Source: Nemertoderma westbladi (lineage: Eukaryota; Xenacoelomorpha; Nemertodermatida; Nemertodermatidae). From it: a stretch of DNA of 64,000 bases. The DNA lies in NCBI GenBank assembly GCA_032718475.1, contig JAUCBJ010002522.1:1-64000 (forward strand), given 5' to 3'. The position numbers and the translations under genes were made by a program. Numbering within the stretch: position 1 is the stretch's first letter; each line of letters starts with the position of its first letter. Positions 22,434 through 33,815 of the stretch are shown here, piece by piece. A model generated the notes under the pieces. The model was not told where the DNA came from, ran no database searches, and worked only from the letters and a program-made list of their open reading frames with translations.

Positions 22434-23261
22434 TTAACTAAATTCACCAGCAACTCCCGTGAGTTTCTGGAGTCGATCCCGGTAGAAGATTGAGGAGCGA
22501 AAGACCTGGATCTAATAAAAGATGATCTCCCAGAAACTAAGACCCTTGGTTTGAAATGGGACACAGAAAGAGATATCCTGTTTTTCCAACTAAAACAGCG
22601 AGATAATCCAGTTCGGACTAAACGGATTTGTTTAAGTATCCTGAGCACTTATTTCGATCCATTGGGATTTATTAGCCCAGTTATATTGATTGCTCGGAGT
22701 TTAGTACAACAAATGTGGCTTGAAAACCACTCATGGGACGATCCACTTAAGGGAGAATTATTAAAGAAGTGGATGAAATGGGAAGATTCTCTACCAGCCA
22801 TCGAGAACTTTATAATTTCCCGTTCATATTTTGGTCATGTTCTCCCTACGTATTCCTATCAACTCCATGTGTTTGGAGACGCCAGCGATATGGGAATAGG
22901 TATAGTAGCCTACCTAAGGGTGGAAACTCCGGACGGAATCAAAGTCGCCTTGGTTACCTCTAAGGCATTAATAAACAATAAGTTGAAAGTTCCTCGAGCG
23001 GAGTTAAAAGCGGCTCTATACGCTACAGCCATCGGCCAGAATGTAACAGAACAGATCGACTATCCACTGGAGAAAACTGTCTATTGGACCGACGCTTTAC
23101 TCGTGTTGGAGTATATAACCAATGAAGTCTGTCAGTTCAGCGTCTTCGTTACCAACAGAGTAGCCATTATACTCAGTCGCACAACGATGGATCAATGGAG
23201 ACATTGCCCCGGAACGATTAATCCATCGCCTCCAGGGGAGCAACTCCACAAGAACTGGTAG
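22434..23261 (+). pseudogene. Element A RNase H region (broken pol segment)
   Basis: It continues the reading frame of the previous segment after the two TGA codons. Recognisable blocks are STYFDPLGFISPVI (the conserved connection typical of BEL/Pao pol), the RNase H-like QLHVFGDASDMGIGIVAYL, PRAELKAA, VYWTDALLVLEYI and WRHCPG. The frame is lost near 23222, where a few bases are missing compared with element B, and it runs into a premature stop. Bases 23262-23413 continue the protein-like reading in another frame. Confidence 0.85.
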
Positions 23262-23413
23262 ATACTCCAGACTGGCTAGGTGGACCCGACTTCCTGTACA
23301 AAGAAGAAGAAGAATGGCCTCCTCATCTTACTACCGCAGAGATTAGACAGGCCAAGGGAGCGGAGAAAGTCAAACCTAAAACTCGGGCGAGTAAATCGAA
23401 GTTATTCAAACCT

Positions 23414-25210
23414 ATGGTAGATCTGTCTGTACTACATACTTCCGGAGACGACGCTTTGGATCAGAAACCCACAGCCACAAATAAGTCTGTAGTGGAAATC
23501 CGTGAGAAGGATTGGAAATCTGGAATACCAGACGTCTCGCAAGGACTCTCACCTCTTCTGCAGAGAGCGATACATCACTACAGTTCCTGGAATCGGCTCT
23601 GTAAGGCCGTTACATATTTAAAGAGATGTTTTCACCATCACTATTCCGGGATGAAGTCCAAAGGTGATACCGCTCCAATAACATCAGTGCAGGTCCATGT
23701 TATTAAAGATCTTCCCAAATATAAGATACCCGACAGGTTTCTGAAGGAGAAGATCAGTTATCAGGAGCATGAAGAAACCAACAAGCAGATGCTGAGACTC
23801 CTGCAATGCTATGAGGATTCCGATAAGTATTTCCTGTTGTTGAGAAATCCACAGATGCGCTTAAGGGATCGTTTCTCTAGCACAATGATAGATGGGTTGA
23901 TACGTGTTGGAGGAAGATTAACGAATGCTCCACTATCCTTTGACACTAAGTTTCCCATACTCATTAGAAATCTTGAAATACAAGTCAAGATGATTGTAGA
24001 CGTTCACAGCAAACTTTATCATGCTGGTAGGGAACGAGTTCTTAGCGAAATTCGAACTCGCTATTATTTTTATAAACCCCGTAGAGCTCTGAACCAAGTT
24101 CTTAGGAACTGCATACCCTGTAGGAAAGCATTCAGTAGGCCTTTAACACAGCGAGAGGCAGAACTACCTAGGGAACGAGTAAGCTTCCTTGAACCACCCT
24201 TTACTAATACCGGTGTGGATTTATTTGGCCCCATTGAAGTATATCGTGCTAGGACTATAGTCAAGAGATGGTGTGTCATCTTTGTTTGTATGACTTGTAG
24301 AGCTATCCATCTCGACATGGTGAACGATTTATCTACCAACAGCTTTCTATTAAGCTTACGACGACAGATCGCTCGCTTTGGCACTAGTAACACGATGAGA
24401 TCTGATAAGGGAACAAACTTCATTGGTGCCAACAATGAAATCAAAGCTTACGTCAAAGATTGGAACCAAAGACAGGTGGACGATCAGCTACGAGTAACAG
24501 CGTCCAACTTCAACGCCGCCGACGCCCCTTGGTGGGGAGGAAGTTGGGAGAGATTAAAAAGAAGTGTGAAGACCACATTTCACTTTATAGTGCCGTGCCG
24601 CGCGTATCTCACCGACGAACTTTTGCGGACGTTAATGGAGGAAATCGCCGCCTATCTCAATGAGAGACCGCTTATGCCAGTCTCATCGAGTCCCGATTCC
24701 CTGGAAGCGCTAACACCCGCGCATTTCCTACTGAAGAAACCTGTAGCCATGCTCCCACAATCGGAAATCACAGACGGAGACGAATACTGCCGGCAAACTT
24801 GGCAACTCATGCAGTTGTTATCCCATCGTTTCGCTGACCATTTCGAAAAACATTATCTGCCCACGCTACAACTTCGAACTAAGTGGTTTGCGCAGCAAGA
24901 AAACGTCAGCGCTGGAGACATGGTTCTTATAGTGGATGTAGATCTTCCACGTAAGCGGTGGCAGACAGGTCGTATCATCGAGACTCACATCTCGGATGAC
25001 GGTTTGGTGCGATCGGTAGAACTCGTAGTCATGCGACGTAACTTCAAGAAACCGGGAATTGTCTTCGAGACACAGCAGCTCAATCGCCCAGTTGGTCGCT
25101 TATGTTTACTGGAAAGAGACAGAGAACTCTCCGGAAACTATGGGAGGCAAGATACTCTTCCCACGACCACCTCCCTAATCCAACAAACATCTAGGGAATC
25201 CCCAACTTAA
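23414..25210 (+). pseudogene. Element A integrase and C-terminal domain
   Basis: A 598-residue open segment, in a different frame from the RNase H part. It contains the HHCC zinc region (HAGRERVLSEIRTRYYFYKP, then CIPCRK) and the DDE core: GVDLFGPI (first Asp), SDKGTNFIGA (second Asp) and WWGGSWERLKRSVK (Glu). The C-terminal part (LPTLQLRTKWF, then GDMVLIVDVDLPRKRW) is like the DUF5641 tail of BEL/Pao polyproteins. The integrase itself looks intact, but it has no start of its own; it would normally be released from the polyprotein. Confidence 0.9.
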
Positions 25211-25751
25211 CAACGGCTGGAGTGGGTGTATGACTATATTTGTATTTGTTTTATCCTTTTATATTTATGTATATATTATTATGTAATTTTATTATAATCG
25301 TTTTCTTTAATTTTATTTAGTAGAATGTTATTTTAGCGATTATTTAGTAGATTAGTGCAATATATATTAGCGTTTATTACTTAATTACTTATATATTATA
25401 TATTTAGTGCGACGGCGAGAAATAATTCTTTTTCTCCTTCCTTACTGTCCGTATTACGTTACAAATACGTAACTACAGTAAGATGAAATGTCCGTACTTA
25501 TTAAAGTACAATAAAGCTCCTACTATATTTAAGTATTATTGGTAAGCAGAGTATTAGGAATGCAAAGTTCAGATCCTCGTGTCTCGGCTAAACCAAGCTC
25601 TGGGTAGACCTTGGAAACGACTTGCCTCTTTACACTGACATTGCTTCGTGCGATATTGCTCTCATACCGTATATTAAATAATACATATAGTAGCGTGATG
25701 TCCTTTTAACAGTAGCGTATAACGCAAAATAAATCTGTTAAACCCTTTGAC

Positions 25752-26190
25752 CATCTGTAATTCTAGTCGATTAAGATATCGCGGCACCCACCGATATACT
25801 TGAAAGACAAATTCTAGAATCAGTGGTTAACGTCCCCAGACAAGTTCTGGAATAAACTGGTGCCCATCCTAAATATTAATTATTAATATTTACAAAATCT
25901 GTCGAATTTTGGATCCTTTAAAATTCTAGTCGATTAAGATATCGTAGCACATACCGATACTCTTAAAAAGACAAAATTCCTAGAATCAAGGATCCCAGTC
26001 CCCAGACAAGTTCTGGAATAAACTGGTGCCCATCTTAAATATTAATTATTAATATTTACAAAATCTGTCGAATTTTGGATCCTTTAAAATTCTAGTCGAT
26101 TAAGATATCGTAGCACATACCGATACTCTTAAAAAGACAAAATTCCTAGAATCAAGGATCCCAGTCCCCAGACACGTTCTGGAATAAAAT
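25752..26190 (+). repeat. ~165-bp tandem repeat, nearly three copies
   Basis: TTCTAGTCGATTAAGATATCG starts the units at 25761, 25924 and 26090 (periods 163 and 166). Each unit also has CCCCAGACAAGTTCTGGAAT or a near copy, itself an inverted repeat (CCAGA/TCTGG). Units two and three are almost identical. Confidence 0.85.
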
Positions 26191-26317
26191 TGTGTCTATT
26201 TAACATTAAATAATAAAATTTACGGGAATAAATTTAAATTCATATATTTCAATGAATTTAATAAATTGTCATTTTATACAATTTATAACATTCCCAAAAT
26301 TCCATTAATTAATAGAT

Positions 26318-26368
26318 CATGGGAGCGGAGATTCACTCTATTAAGTGTATTTGTGTGCGAGAATCTCC
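26318..26368 (+). promoter_or_regulatory. GGAGCGG motif with hairpin after pol of element A
   Basis: CATGGGAGCGG (26318-26328) overlaps a stem GGAGATTC/GAATCTCC (26327-26334 with 26361-26368). The motif resembles the sequence just before each 3' LTR (28613-28620 and 47674-47680), where the polypurine primer is expected, so an internal plus-strand primer is one possibility. Confidence 0.35.
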
Positions 26369-27157
26369 AATATATAGTCAATAGCCGATAAAATTCATAA
26401 AATCATGTATAGAGAGGATTTTGACAATTAAAGAATTACTATTAATTAGCATCCCAGATCTGTATGCATGGGAATTACCCTAATTCTACCGCTAGCTTTC
26501 CATAATGTCACCATAGCAACAACCACGCTAGAATTAGAAGCGAGTTAACAGAACAAATAAAAGCTTGCTCATTGAATAGCATACGGAATAAATAGCACAC
26601 CGCTAGTATCCAAGGATACATAATAATAACGTGACATTCTGGAAGGCACTGACTAACGGACAAATGACCCGAATGTGTGATAGAATGTGTACCATTTGTG
26701 ACAGTTACGTGGAATTTGTGCGTTTGTAGGTGAATGTTACTACTAAGGTGTGTTTACAGTAGCGAGTCGCAATTGTGAAAGTAGCCCTAACTCTCCAGTA
26801 AGAACCTGAAGTATATCTAAGCCTTTGGGACGGACGGTGGAGTGACTCGTGCTGGTTGTTATAGTCGTTGTGCAGCTACGACGTTGGCGATAGGCACATC
26901 GGCGAAAGTACACCAGCTCTGAGGATCTCGCACTGTCCAGGGGCAGAGAGGGGTAGGCTGCGACGCCCGCTCGCCTAAATATAAACTCATTATAATATGG
27001 ATAAACTTATATAGCAGATATGATTGAGTTGATAGAAGATGATCTTGGTATCAGGGAGCAATATACTCTACCTTTATAAGCGTTTGTTGATAGCTTGATA
27101 CGCGGCGACGCTGGTCCAACTACTACGGAGGACGATGGTCGTTATATCTAACCGCCA

Positions 27158-27841
27158 ATGTCCTGGGAGCAACTTGCGCGTGGGTTGGACTGTAGAAAAT
27201 TCACCGCTCGCTATACACATCGTAATGGTACGTATATGGACTTCTTAACTACTGGTCATCCTATCGACCTACACGATACGAACGATATAGACATCAAAAG
27301 GGAAATGGTTTTATTTAAATATCATACCCAGCGGAAGCGGAACGATAAACTGAGACTCGAACACGAAAATTCTATTCGAAACCGACTCGAAAGTGCAGAT
27401 GTTGAAGAGCCGGATAAACGCAGCGACTTCACCAAATACCTGGAATTCTTGAGAGAAACCTATCTCGATATTACCAGTCAACAGAATCTAGAAACTCGAT
27501 ATCCTCAAGGTATACATCATGACCGTATGGTAGAACTCAAACGGCTCTATTCCACTATGATGTATCTTACCGCCGATCGACCGCTACCTGTTGTACCAGA
27601 TAGCTTCGAACGGATGGAGGAATATTGTAAGCTGGAGAAAGATCACTCGCGTTTCCCCTACAAGACGTGCGTTTTTGGTATTATTGCGATGAATGCCCAA
27701 GACCCAACCAACAAACGGAAAGACATAAACATCCGCGGAGACGTTGCACTAAACACAGTTTTACTCGCTATACTGGCGGGAGTTTCGAGCGAAATTTGTT
27801 TGACGTATCACCTACGCTCGTTCGACTCAGACGATCCTTAA
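27158..27841 (+). CDS. Element A ORF3, unknown accessory protein
   Basis: 227 residues from ATG to TAA, about 2 kb after the end of pol and inside the element. It is hydrophilic and charged, has no signal peptide or clear membrane anchor, so it is not a recognisable envelope protein. Near residues 165-185 it has RFP, nine residues, then AMNAQ. Element B's ORF4 has RFP, eight residues, then AVNPQ. This hints that accessory ORFs of the two giant elements are distantly related. No known domain is recognised. Confidence 0.55.
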   Translation: MSWEQLARGLDCRKFTARYTHRNGTYMDFLTTGHPIDLHDTNDIDIKREMVLFKYHTQRKRNDKLRLEHENSIRNRLESADVEEPDKRSDFTKYLEFLRETYLDITSQQNLETRYPQGIHHDRMVELKRLYSTMMYLTADRPLPVVPDSFERMEEYCKLEKDHSRFPYKTCVFGIIAMNAQDPTNKRKDINIRGDVALNTVLLAILAGVSSEICLTYHLRSFDSDDP

Positions 27842-27849
27842 ATAAACCA

Positions 27850-28542
27850 ATGATCAGAGTTTCGGAATACTCGATCAGACCTCCTCATTCCCTAGTGAGA
27901 CCTCAGACTCTTGATCCTATTAGTATGACGGATCCTCCCGAGCTGTACTCACTGTTCAAAGATCTAGTGTTACCTGAACAATTAGTTGGTGGCACCCCGG
28001 TTGTGGGCTTCCTAGATATTAGCCCATCCTACCTAGCCGGATTGGGATGCGGACATTTAATATCGCCGTTTAACCCTTACCATCGTCCCAGCTTAACACG
28101 ATATAACCTGTCACCAAAGTGGCGGAGAGCGTTGTACCAAATGAGTTAGACGCTATTCTACAAAGATCAGAAAAGGAACTTACGCTTGTTCAGATAAACG
28201 TAAATTGAACTAGCAAGTCCAAGCGGTAAACAAAGTAACTTTATCTCAGTTCGATCGGGAAATCCAGAATCTCTAAGAAGTTATCGAACTTGGACGACCC
28301 TATTCTCTGCGAGAGTTTTTGGATGAACGTATCCAGCTACGAGCGGAGGAAAATCAGCTCGAGGAGAAGCATATCGAAACGGCGGATACCCCGACCATAA
28401 TCTTACACCTTCTGATGCAATCATATTGCACCCTTCACCCAGGATTTATAGCCCTCCTAGTAAAGTGGCTCCCCCCAAAGAGAAAAGGACTCTTGCTAGC
28501 CTCAAAAAACTGCGTAAACGCCGTCCGCGTAAGAAAGACTAA
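27850..28542 (+). pseudogene. Element A ORF4, broken
   Basis: It begins with an ATG eight bases after the stop of ORF3 and is open for 99 codons (to 28149). A second protein-like stretch in another frame runs from about 28336 to a TAA at 28540-28542 and ends in a strongly basic tail (KKLRKRRPRKKD). The pair looks like one ORF split by indels. A basic C-terminus is also seen in ORF4 of element B. Function unknown. Confidence 0.4.
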
Positions 28543-28606
28543 CTGTTTAGAGTATTTTTATATTTTAGAAACTGTGATTTGTTATATTTTATAGACTTAA
28601 ATCCCA

Positions 28607-28620
28607 TTTTCTGGGAGCGG
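28607..28620 (+). promoter_or_regulatory. Probable 3' polypurine-type primer of element A
   Basis: TTTTCTGGGAGCGG directly abuts the 3' LTR (TGTAAAGG). Its position is that of a plus-strand primer; the same GGAGCGG directly precedes the 3' LTR of B. Confidence 0.5.
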
Positions 28621-29787
28621 TGTAAAGGCTTTTGCGGAATTGGCCGGTTATTTTCCCCGTAAAGTACTCTGTAGTTGGTTTAACAGGTATAAAAGGCCGT
28701 GTCCTTACTGTACTGGTGTTTTAGAGGACATAAAAGCCATTTCTTCTGTATGTGTACTTTAACGGACATAATTAGCAATTCTATGATGCAATACGCCAGA
28801 TCCTCTTGAAACAGTGTAGCTACCATGACGACGGCTAACAGCTGATGCTGTACACGTGGAGCTTGTTCTTTGTTCTCTGTTCCTTCTTTGTTCGGTCGAC
28901 CAATCAGAGCATTTTTTGCCTCTGTGTTGGAGATTATATAGAAACTCGTGGAGTTGAGTCAGTATGTGATTTTGTCCACAGCCTACAACACCGGAGTGGA
29001 ACCTCCGTGTTTCAGTCTTTAGCTCAACATTAGTAGGCTTAATTATAGAACGTATATCCGTTATCTTAACTCACTCACTTAACATATCTCATACCAATTC
29101 TGCATTCATAACCATTCATACCTTAAACTTTGTACTGCTATTTACTGTCGGTTATTCATTATATTTGTTGATGGAATATTATATTTGGAATACTGATAAA
29201 TAATCAGACACCCCAATCTTCTTGATATACTAAAGGTTAGAGAGACCGGTTACATATAACAATTGCGACTTACATTAAGTGGTTTGAAGTGAATCTAATG
29301 CTATTTTATAGGCCCTACACGTATTGTCTGTCGTTCTCCTTATATGTGACTAAAATTAGTGAAGGTCGGCAGATTAGTGTGCAGCATTGTGCAGTATTGT
29401 GTATGATCGTGATTGATAACGAAGCATCTCCTAAAGAATGCGCCATATACGTGAATCTATAGCCATCCCGTTGTGTCTAGTTTAAGTCATAACTCTGTTT
29501 ATATATTTAAAGCGCCACGTCCTAAAGGAACTGTTAATATTTCCCGAAAGTGAATAATATTTGTCAGAGATTATATATTACGATCAGTCGAATAATACAG
29601 TAGGCCTACCCCGCAATACGGTTAGGCTTCCGAATCCAGTCTCCCGGGTATATCCAGCGGGTGAATGATCGCGCATAGACTGGATTCGGCTAATGTAGTG
29701 TATCAAATACTTGTCATAGGCTAAAGACTATCTATCATCTAAAAGACATCCCAATTTGGCAGGTTAAACTGCCTGAAAGCGCGAACA
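28621..29787 (+). repeat. 3' LTR of element A
   Basis: 1167 bp, nearly identical to 13559-14732. About seven single-base differences were counted by eye, and the 7 bases at 14711-14717 are absent. Confidence 0.9.
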
Positions 29788-29792
29788 CTATA
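29788..29792. repeat. Right target-site duplication of BEL element A
   Basis: CTATA, followed directly by CAAGACTG, the continuation of the RTE sequence seen uninterrupted in copy 1. Confidence 0.85.
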
Positions 29793-31600
29793 CAAGACTG
29801 TAATGCATTTACACTTCGACCCTTCTCCAGTGATCACCGCCTTATTGTGGCCAAGGTAAGACTTAGTCTGCGAGCTAGCAGAACAACGAAATCTGCCTTG
29901 CCGCGCGGCATGACTGGTCCTCTCTGTTGCAACAGCCAAGTGTGAGATCCAGCTTCACACTACAGCTGAGCAACAGGTATGAGGCTCTTGCCTCTGAGGC
30001 GGCAGATCACTGTGAGGGCTATACTGCCTTTACAGAAGCAGTTAAGTTAGCAGCTGCAGAAACAGTTCCTGTATACCCTCGAAACAGGAAAAGGGCCCCC
30101 TGGACTGACAACAAAATTCAGAAGTGCCGAAATGACCTTCATTAGGCGCAGAAAGAGTCCCGACTCAAACAGACTACAGCGGCCAAGAATGCAGTTAAGG
30201 CTAGATCCCTGAACAGGCAGTACTCTGTTAATCTACAGGAGCTAATAAACCAACAGGTTGATGCCATCAATGATGCTGACGACAGCAGGCAATCATCCCA
30301 GGCATGGAAATCGATCAATTTGCTTACTGGGTGGAAAAGCCAACCAACCACCAAGGTTAAGGCTGAATCACCAGCCGATCGCCTCAATGGTTGGAAAGCC
30401 CACTTTGAAAAGCTCCTCAATAATGACAGGGTATTGCCTGATAACTTTATAGAACTAAAAGTGTCTGAGTCTGTACTCCCAGATATTCCCATTGGCGATA
30501 TCTCCTTTGCAGAAGTGAAGGCTGCTACAAAGAGCATTAAGACCAATCGTGCCAGTGGAGTAGATGGTGTTCCCCCTGAGGTCTTTAAAATACCTGAGTG
30601 TTTAAAGCTCATCTATGCCATCATAGTAGACATGTACCGAACAACAAGAGTCACACACGAAATGAAAACAAATAAGTTGGTGCCAGTTCCCAAGAAAGGC
30701 AACCTAACACTCTATGGTTCTTTTCGGGGAATCTCATTGATCTCGATTGCTGCAAAGCTATACAGTAGGATTCTATTAAATCGCATCAGGGATCCCATTG
30801 AGAGACTGCTCCGTGGAAATCAGAATGGGTTCCGTAAAGGTCGTGGGACCATGGAGCCCATTTTGGCACTTAGAAGGATAATTGAAGAATTATCAAAAAA
30901 GAAAGACAGGCATCTGGCTGTTATCTTTGTTGACTTCTTCAAGGCCTTTGATTCAGTCTCTCGCTCACGTATGTTCAGCATACTTTCATTATATGGGATT
31001 CCTGATGAAATTATTGCAGCAATCAGATCAGTATACGATGGTTCGACAACATTTGTGCCTACTGTTGACGGTGACACAGAACCATTTGAAGTGTTATGGG
31101 GCGTCCTCCAAGGAGACACACTTGCACCATTCTTGTTCATTATTGTGGTTGACTATGTTCTACGCATGTCCTTAGATCATCATAATGATGATGGGGTGAT
31201 GATAATGATGTTCAGATGATGTTCATTGTGTCCAGTACAATGCACACATCTCCAACCAGACACTATATAACATTGGAGGTGTCTCATTGGTTCCCCCAAG
31301 CTTGACACTAGAACAAAATCGCCTCCGCTTTGCAGGACATTGCTTTCGCCGTGAGGACCAGCCAGTGCATAATCTTGTACTTTGGCAGCCTCATGGAGTG
31401 AATAAGCATGGTGGAGAGCCCATGACTTTCTTGAGACGCATCTTAAAGGACACTGGCCTTGAAGATGCGGATGATCTAGAAAATGTCATGGGTGATAGGG
31501 AGTTGTGGCGGTGCAATTTTGTTGACAAGCCGGCACAGCATTCTTAAAAATGCAGCTGCAATGCAGCATGCCGATCCTAGTAGTAGTAGTAGTAGTAGTA
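29788..31600 (+). mobile_element. RTE-like retrotransposon copy 2, 3' part
   Basis: Resumes exactly where the 5' part stopped at 13558. It has a roughly 40-base extra segment near 29865-29905 (absent from copy 1), the end of the endonuclease and most of RT (30320-31219: FVDFFKAFDS, GVLQGDTLAPF). It then lacks about 500 bp, including the FADD motif, near 31205. The family's C-terminal tail and a (TAG)n microsatellite end follow near 31600. It is dead: frameshifts, stop codons and the deletion, besides the 16-kb interruption. Confidence 0.85.
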
Positions 31601-31646
31601 CTGTACTGTTATAATGCTGGAGCTGGAGTAGTAGGGGGTTGCACGG

Positions 31647-31898
31647 CTCGGTGACAGTTGGACCACACTGACACCCATTGGGTGTCATATGACACCCAAT
31701 TATCACCCTATGGGTGTCATTGGGTGTCATTGGCGCCAGACTGTCTGGGTGACACCTCCCAATTAGGCTAATTAGACCCTAATTGATAGGTGGCATCAAT
31801 TAATTAGTACAATTAAACCCTAATAGATGTCTTACAACTCCTAATTAGGGTTTAATTGATTATCCTAATTAATCAGACTGATTAGCGCCCTGACACAC
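31647..31898. mobile_element. Inverted-repeat (MITE-like) element, left part
   Basis: It starts CTCGGTGACAGTTGG and is rich in short palindromes (GGGTGTCATATGACACCC) and TAATTAGGG units. The inverted counterpart is at 49602-49635, on the far side of element B. With B removed the element is about 290 bp. It has no coding capacity. Its own target duplication is not obvious. Confidence 0.6.
31894..31898. repeat. Left target-site duplication of BEL element B
   Basis: CACAC, repeated at 49597-49601. Confidence 0.75.
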
Positions 31899-32024
31899 TA
31901 TAGAATTATATTCCCTAAATGCCGTGGATTTTCAAAATTTTATTTTATTCGGATTAACTTTGTAAAGATTGCTTTGAGTTCTCACTCGTATTGGTTCTAT
32001 CTATTGTGCATCTATCGGTCAAGT

Positions 32025-32111
32025 GGTTCAGTAGCTCAGTTGGTAGAGCGTTGGAAATTATATGTGTAGTAGGTATCGAGTTCGAATCCTAGTAAGTGCG
32101 AATTATTTTTT
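32025..32111 (+). promoter_or_regulatory. tRNA-like Pol III unit inside LTR B
   Basis: A box TAGCTCAGTTGG with a D-arm stem GCTC/GAGC (32032-32050), B box GAGTTCGAATCC (32078-32089) and a T6 stretch at 32106-32111, which is a standard Pol III terminator. The anticodon, T and acceptor stems do not pair properly, so it is a tRNA-like or SINE-like promoter relic, not a working tRNA. The copy in the 3' LTR is at 47807-47893. Confidence 0.65.
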
Positions 32112-32168
32112 GTGCAGAATTTCAACTCATTTAAATTAACCGCTACAAATTAATTGCATTTGTCTGTA

Positions 32169-32317
32169 CCAATAAGGCTGTAGTTATTTGATTGTAACCA
32201 ATGTCGTGCAAGTTATATATTAGCTGGACCAATAAGCTATCTTTAAAACCTTGTTAGAACCCATAGAACAATCGAGAATTTTCTCGATTGATTGCAGCAC
32301 AAATTTAGTATATAAAG
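32169..32317 (+). promoter_or_regulatory. LTR B Pol II promoter: three CCAAT boxes, palindrome, TATA
   Basis: CCAAT at 32169, 32198 and 32229 (spacings 29 and 31 bases), a perfect 20-base palindrome centred on AGAATTTTCT at 32270-32289, and TATATAAAG at 32309-32317. The same set occurs 15782 bases downstream in the 3' LTR. Confidence 0.65.
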
Positions 32318-32438
32318 GTGCGATTCGTTCATTAGTTATCTCAATCTTATATCTCAATCTTTCTCAGATTATCTTATCAATATTCTGTCGTGCTTAGTTT
32401 ATTCTCAGATTACATTGTATTATAATTGTGTCTTCTGT

Positions 32439-32444
32439 AATAAA
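32439..32444 (+). terminator. Polyadenylation signal in LTR B
   Basis: AATAAA about 125 bases past the TATA box; the counterpart in the 3' LTR (48221-48226) would end the genomic RNA. Confidence 0.6.
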
Positions 32445-33815
32445 GTCAGAATATTCTCTCAGCTTTTCTGTTTTACTATGAATTCACTACGGTGAACAAA
32501 CTCAGGGACAGGATGGCCGGCTAGAGATCGGGCCGCAGCAATGAACGGGAACATCACGGGAATGTAGACGAGAGACAACCCGCAATACCATTTAGAGTTA
32601 TTCGCCCATCGCCTGAAAGGTTAGACAGCGTTCGATCCTTGCTACCTAAGTATAAGACCAAAAGATCAAAGGTAGACGTAGTGACACGCTGCAAGCCTAA
32701 AATTACATCATAGGGACTGTACTGTCTTGATTCAGGAAAACCCACAGTAGACCTTCACATTCCTACGGGGGAGGGAGAGAGAGCAGATACTAGTACGCAG
32801 ATAGGACGTAGGCACACCGGTACAAGGCATACACATTGGTTAGGGTGCAGCAAACTGTACGCTTAACTCTTGCTAAGTACAGGTGTGTGTGCGACTATTT
32901 GCAGTACGACAGTGTCCATTACATCAGAACTTGTAGGCTAGGGGGGTTGCTGTGTTTTCACCTGAATTGGGATTGTACCGTTCAGGCGGTAGGGCAGTTT
33001 ACGCTAGGCGCAAATAAATTGAGGCTATTAGGGATACTAACATCTACCGTGTCCCCGCCAACGCCCTGATAGGAAGTTACCTGGACTACCTGGGTGACTA
33101 AAATTCTAGATAGGAGCCAGGATAGCTATTAGTACCTGTACGCCTACAGTAGTAAACTAACACATCTCTTCTTAGTATCAGGGACCTGGTACCTAAAATT
33201 GCCGAATTCTGGGCGTAGTATTAACCTTATGCCTGAATTTGAGTCCTGGAAATACGCAAGAGGGGAAGGAACCTTATCATTCGTGAGTATTGGACCTACA
33301 AGTTACAAAATTAGAATATTCGTAAAATGCACACCGTACCCAGTAATTATATATGTGAAGGATGCAAAACTGTTTTTGACCATTCAGAATTAACACACGC
33401 GCGTTAGAAATTATTTACACCTCGAAATATATAAAATTAACTTTGTCCGTACTGTGCTTTGCCCGCTAGTTAGACATCTCCAAATATCTGCCTCTGTACC
33501 TAGCTAGCGTCCCTTTGCCCAACCATATAAATCACACCGCGGCAAAGTATACGAGCCTCTTAGTCCGTCAGTGAGTCAGCCTGATTTTAGGATTCGCTGC
33601 GCGGGATTTGTTTTATCGAAGTTTGTCTGCTCGTAGACTGTTTTCTGCCTCACCGGTTATAAGAGATCGATACTGCAATATATTCGCTTACTTAGAGTTT
33701 ACTGTTTTGGTGAGAAGGTCGGATTTATGATTTGATTTACAAACTTTACAGTAGGATATTGCAGGTATTGTTACCGTCTTTTCGCATAGTAGGAATAGGC
33801 GTATCTCTTCAATTA

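Larger units (their letters stand above)
25211..27157 (+). other. Non-coding spacer between pol and ORF3 of element A
   Basis: About 1.9 kb of AT-rich DNA with no real ORF. It holds the 165-bp tandem repeats and the GGAGCGG hairpin described separately. Confidence 0.65.
13559..29787 (+). mobile_element. BEL/Pao LTR retrotransposon A (16.2 kb, disabled)
   Basis: The boundaries are set by two 1.17-kb LTRs that begin TGTAAAGG and end CGAACA, with 5-bp CTATA duplications outside them. The order is 5' LTR, 2.3-kb leader with tandem repeats, gag-PR-RT-RNaseH-IN, about 2 kb of repeats, extra ORFs, 3' LTR. The DUF1759-type gag, YMDD RT, A17-like protease and integrase with a C-terminal DUF5641-like end fit BEL/Pao. 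The LTRs differ by about seven substitutions and one 7-base indel over 1167 bp (my count), so the insertion is recent but older than element B. Pol carries two in-frame TGA codons and a frameshift. Confidence 0.9.
31899..33815 (+). repeat. 5' LTR of element B
   Basis: 1917 bp. U3 holds a tRNA-like unit, three CCAAT boxes, a 20-bp palindrome and a TATA box; AATAAA follows at 32439-32444. Transcription would start about 30 bases past the TATA box, so R is short and U5 very long (about 1.35 kb). Confidence 0.85.

Noticed and set aside
22431-22493. Two TGA codons in A pol as programmed readthrough or recoded stops
   Set aside because: A frameshift follows downstream and element B has sense codons here; simple decay explains it better.
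32836-33069. 77-residue ORF in the LTR of element B (also at 48618-48851)
   Set aside because: U5 non-coding DNA; the ORF is present twice only by LTR identity and has no protein-like features.
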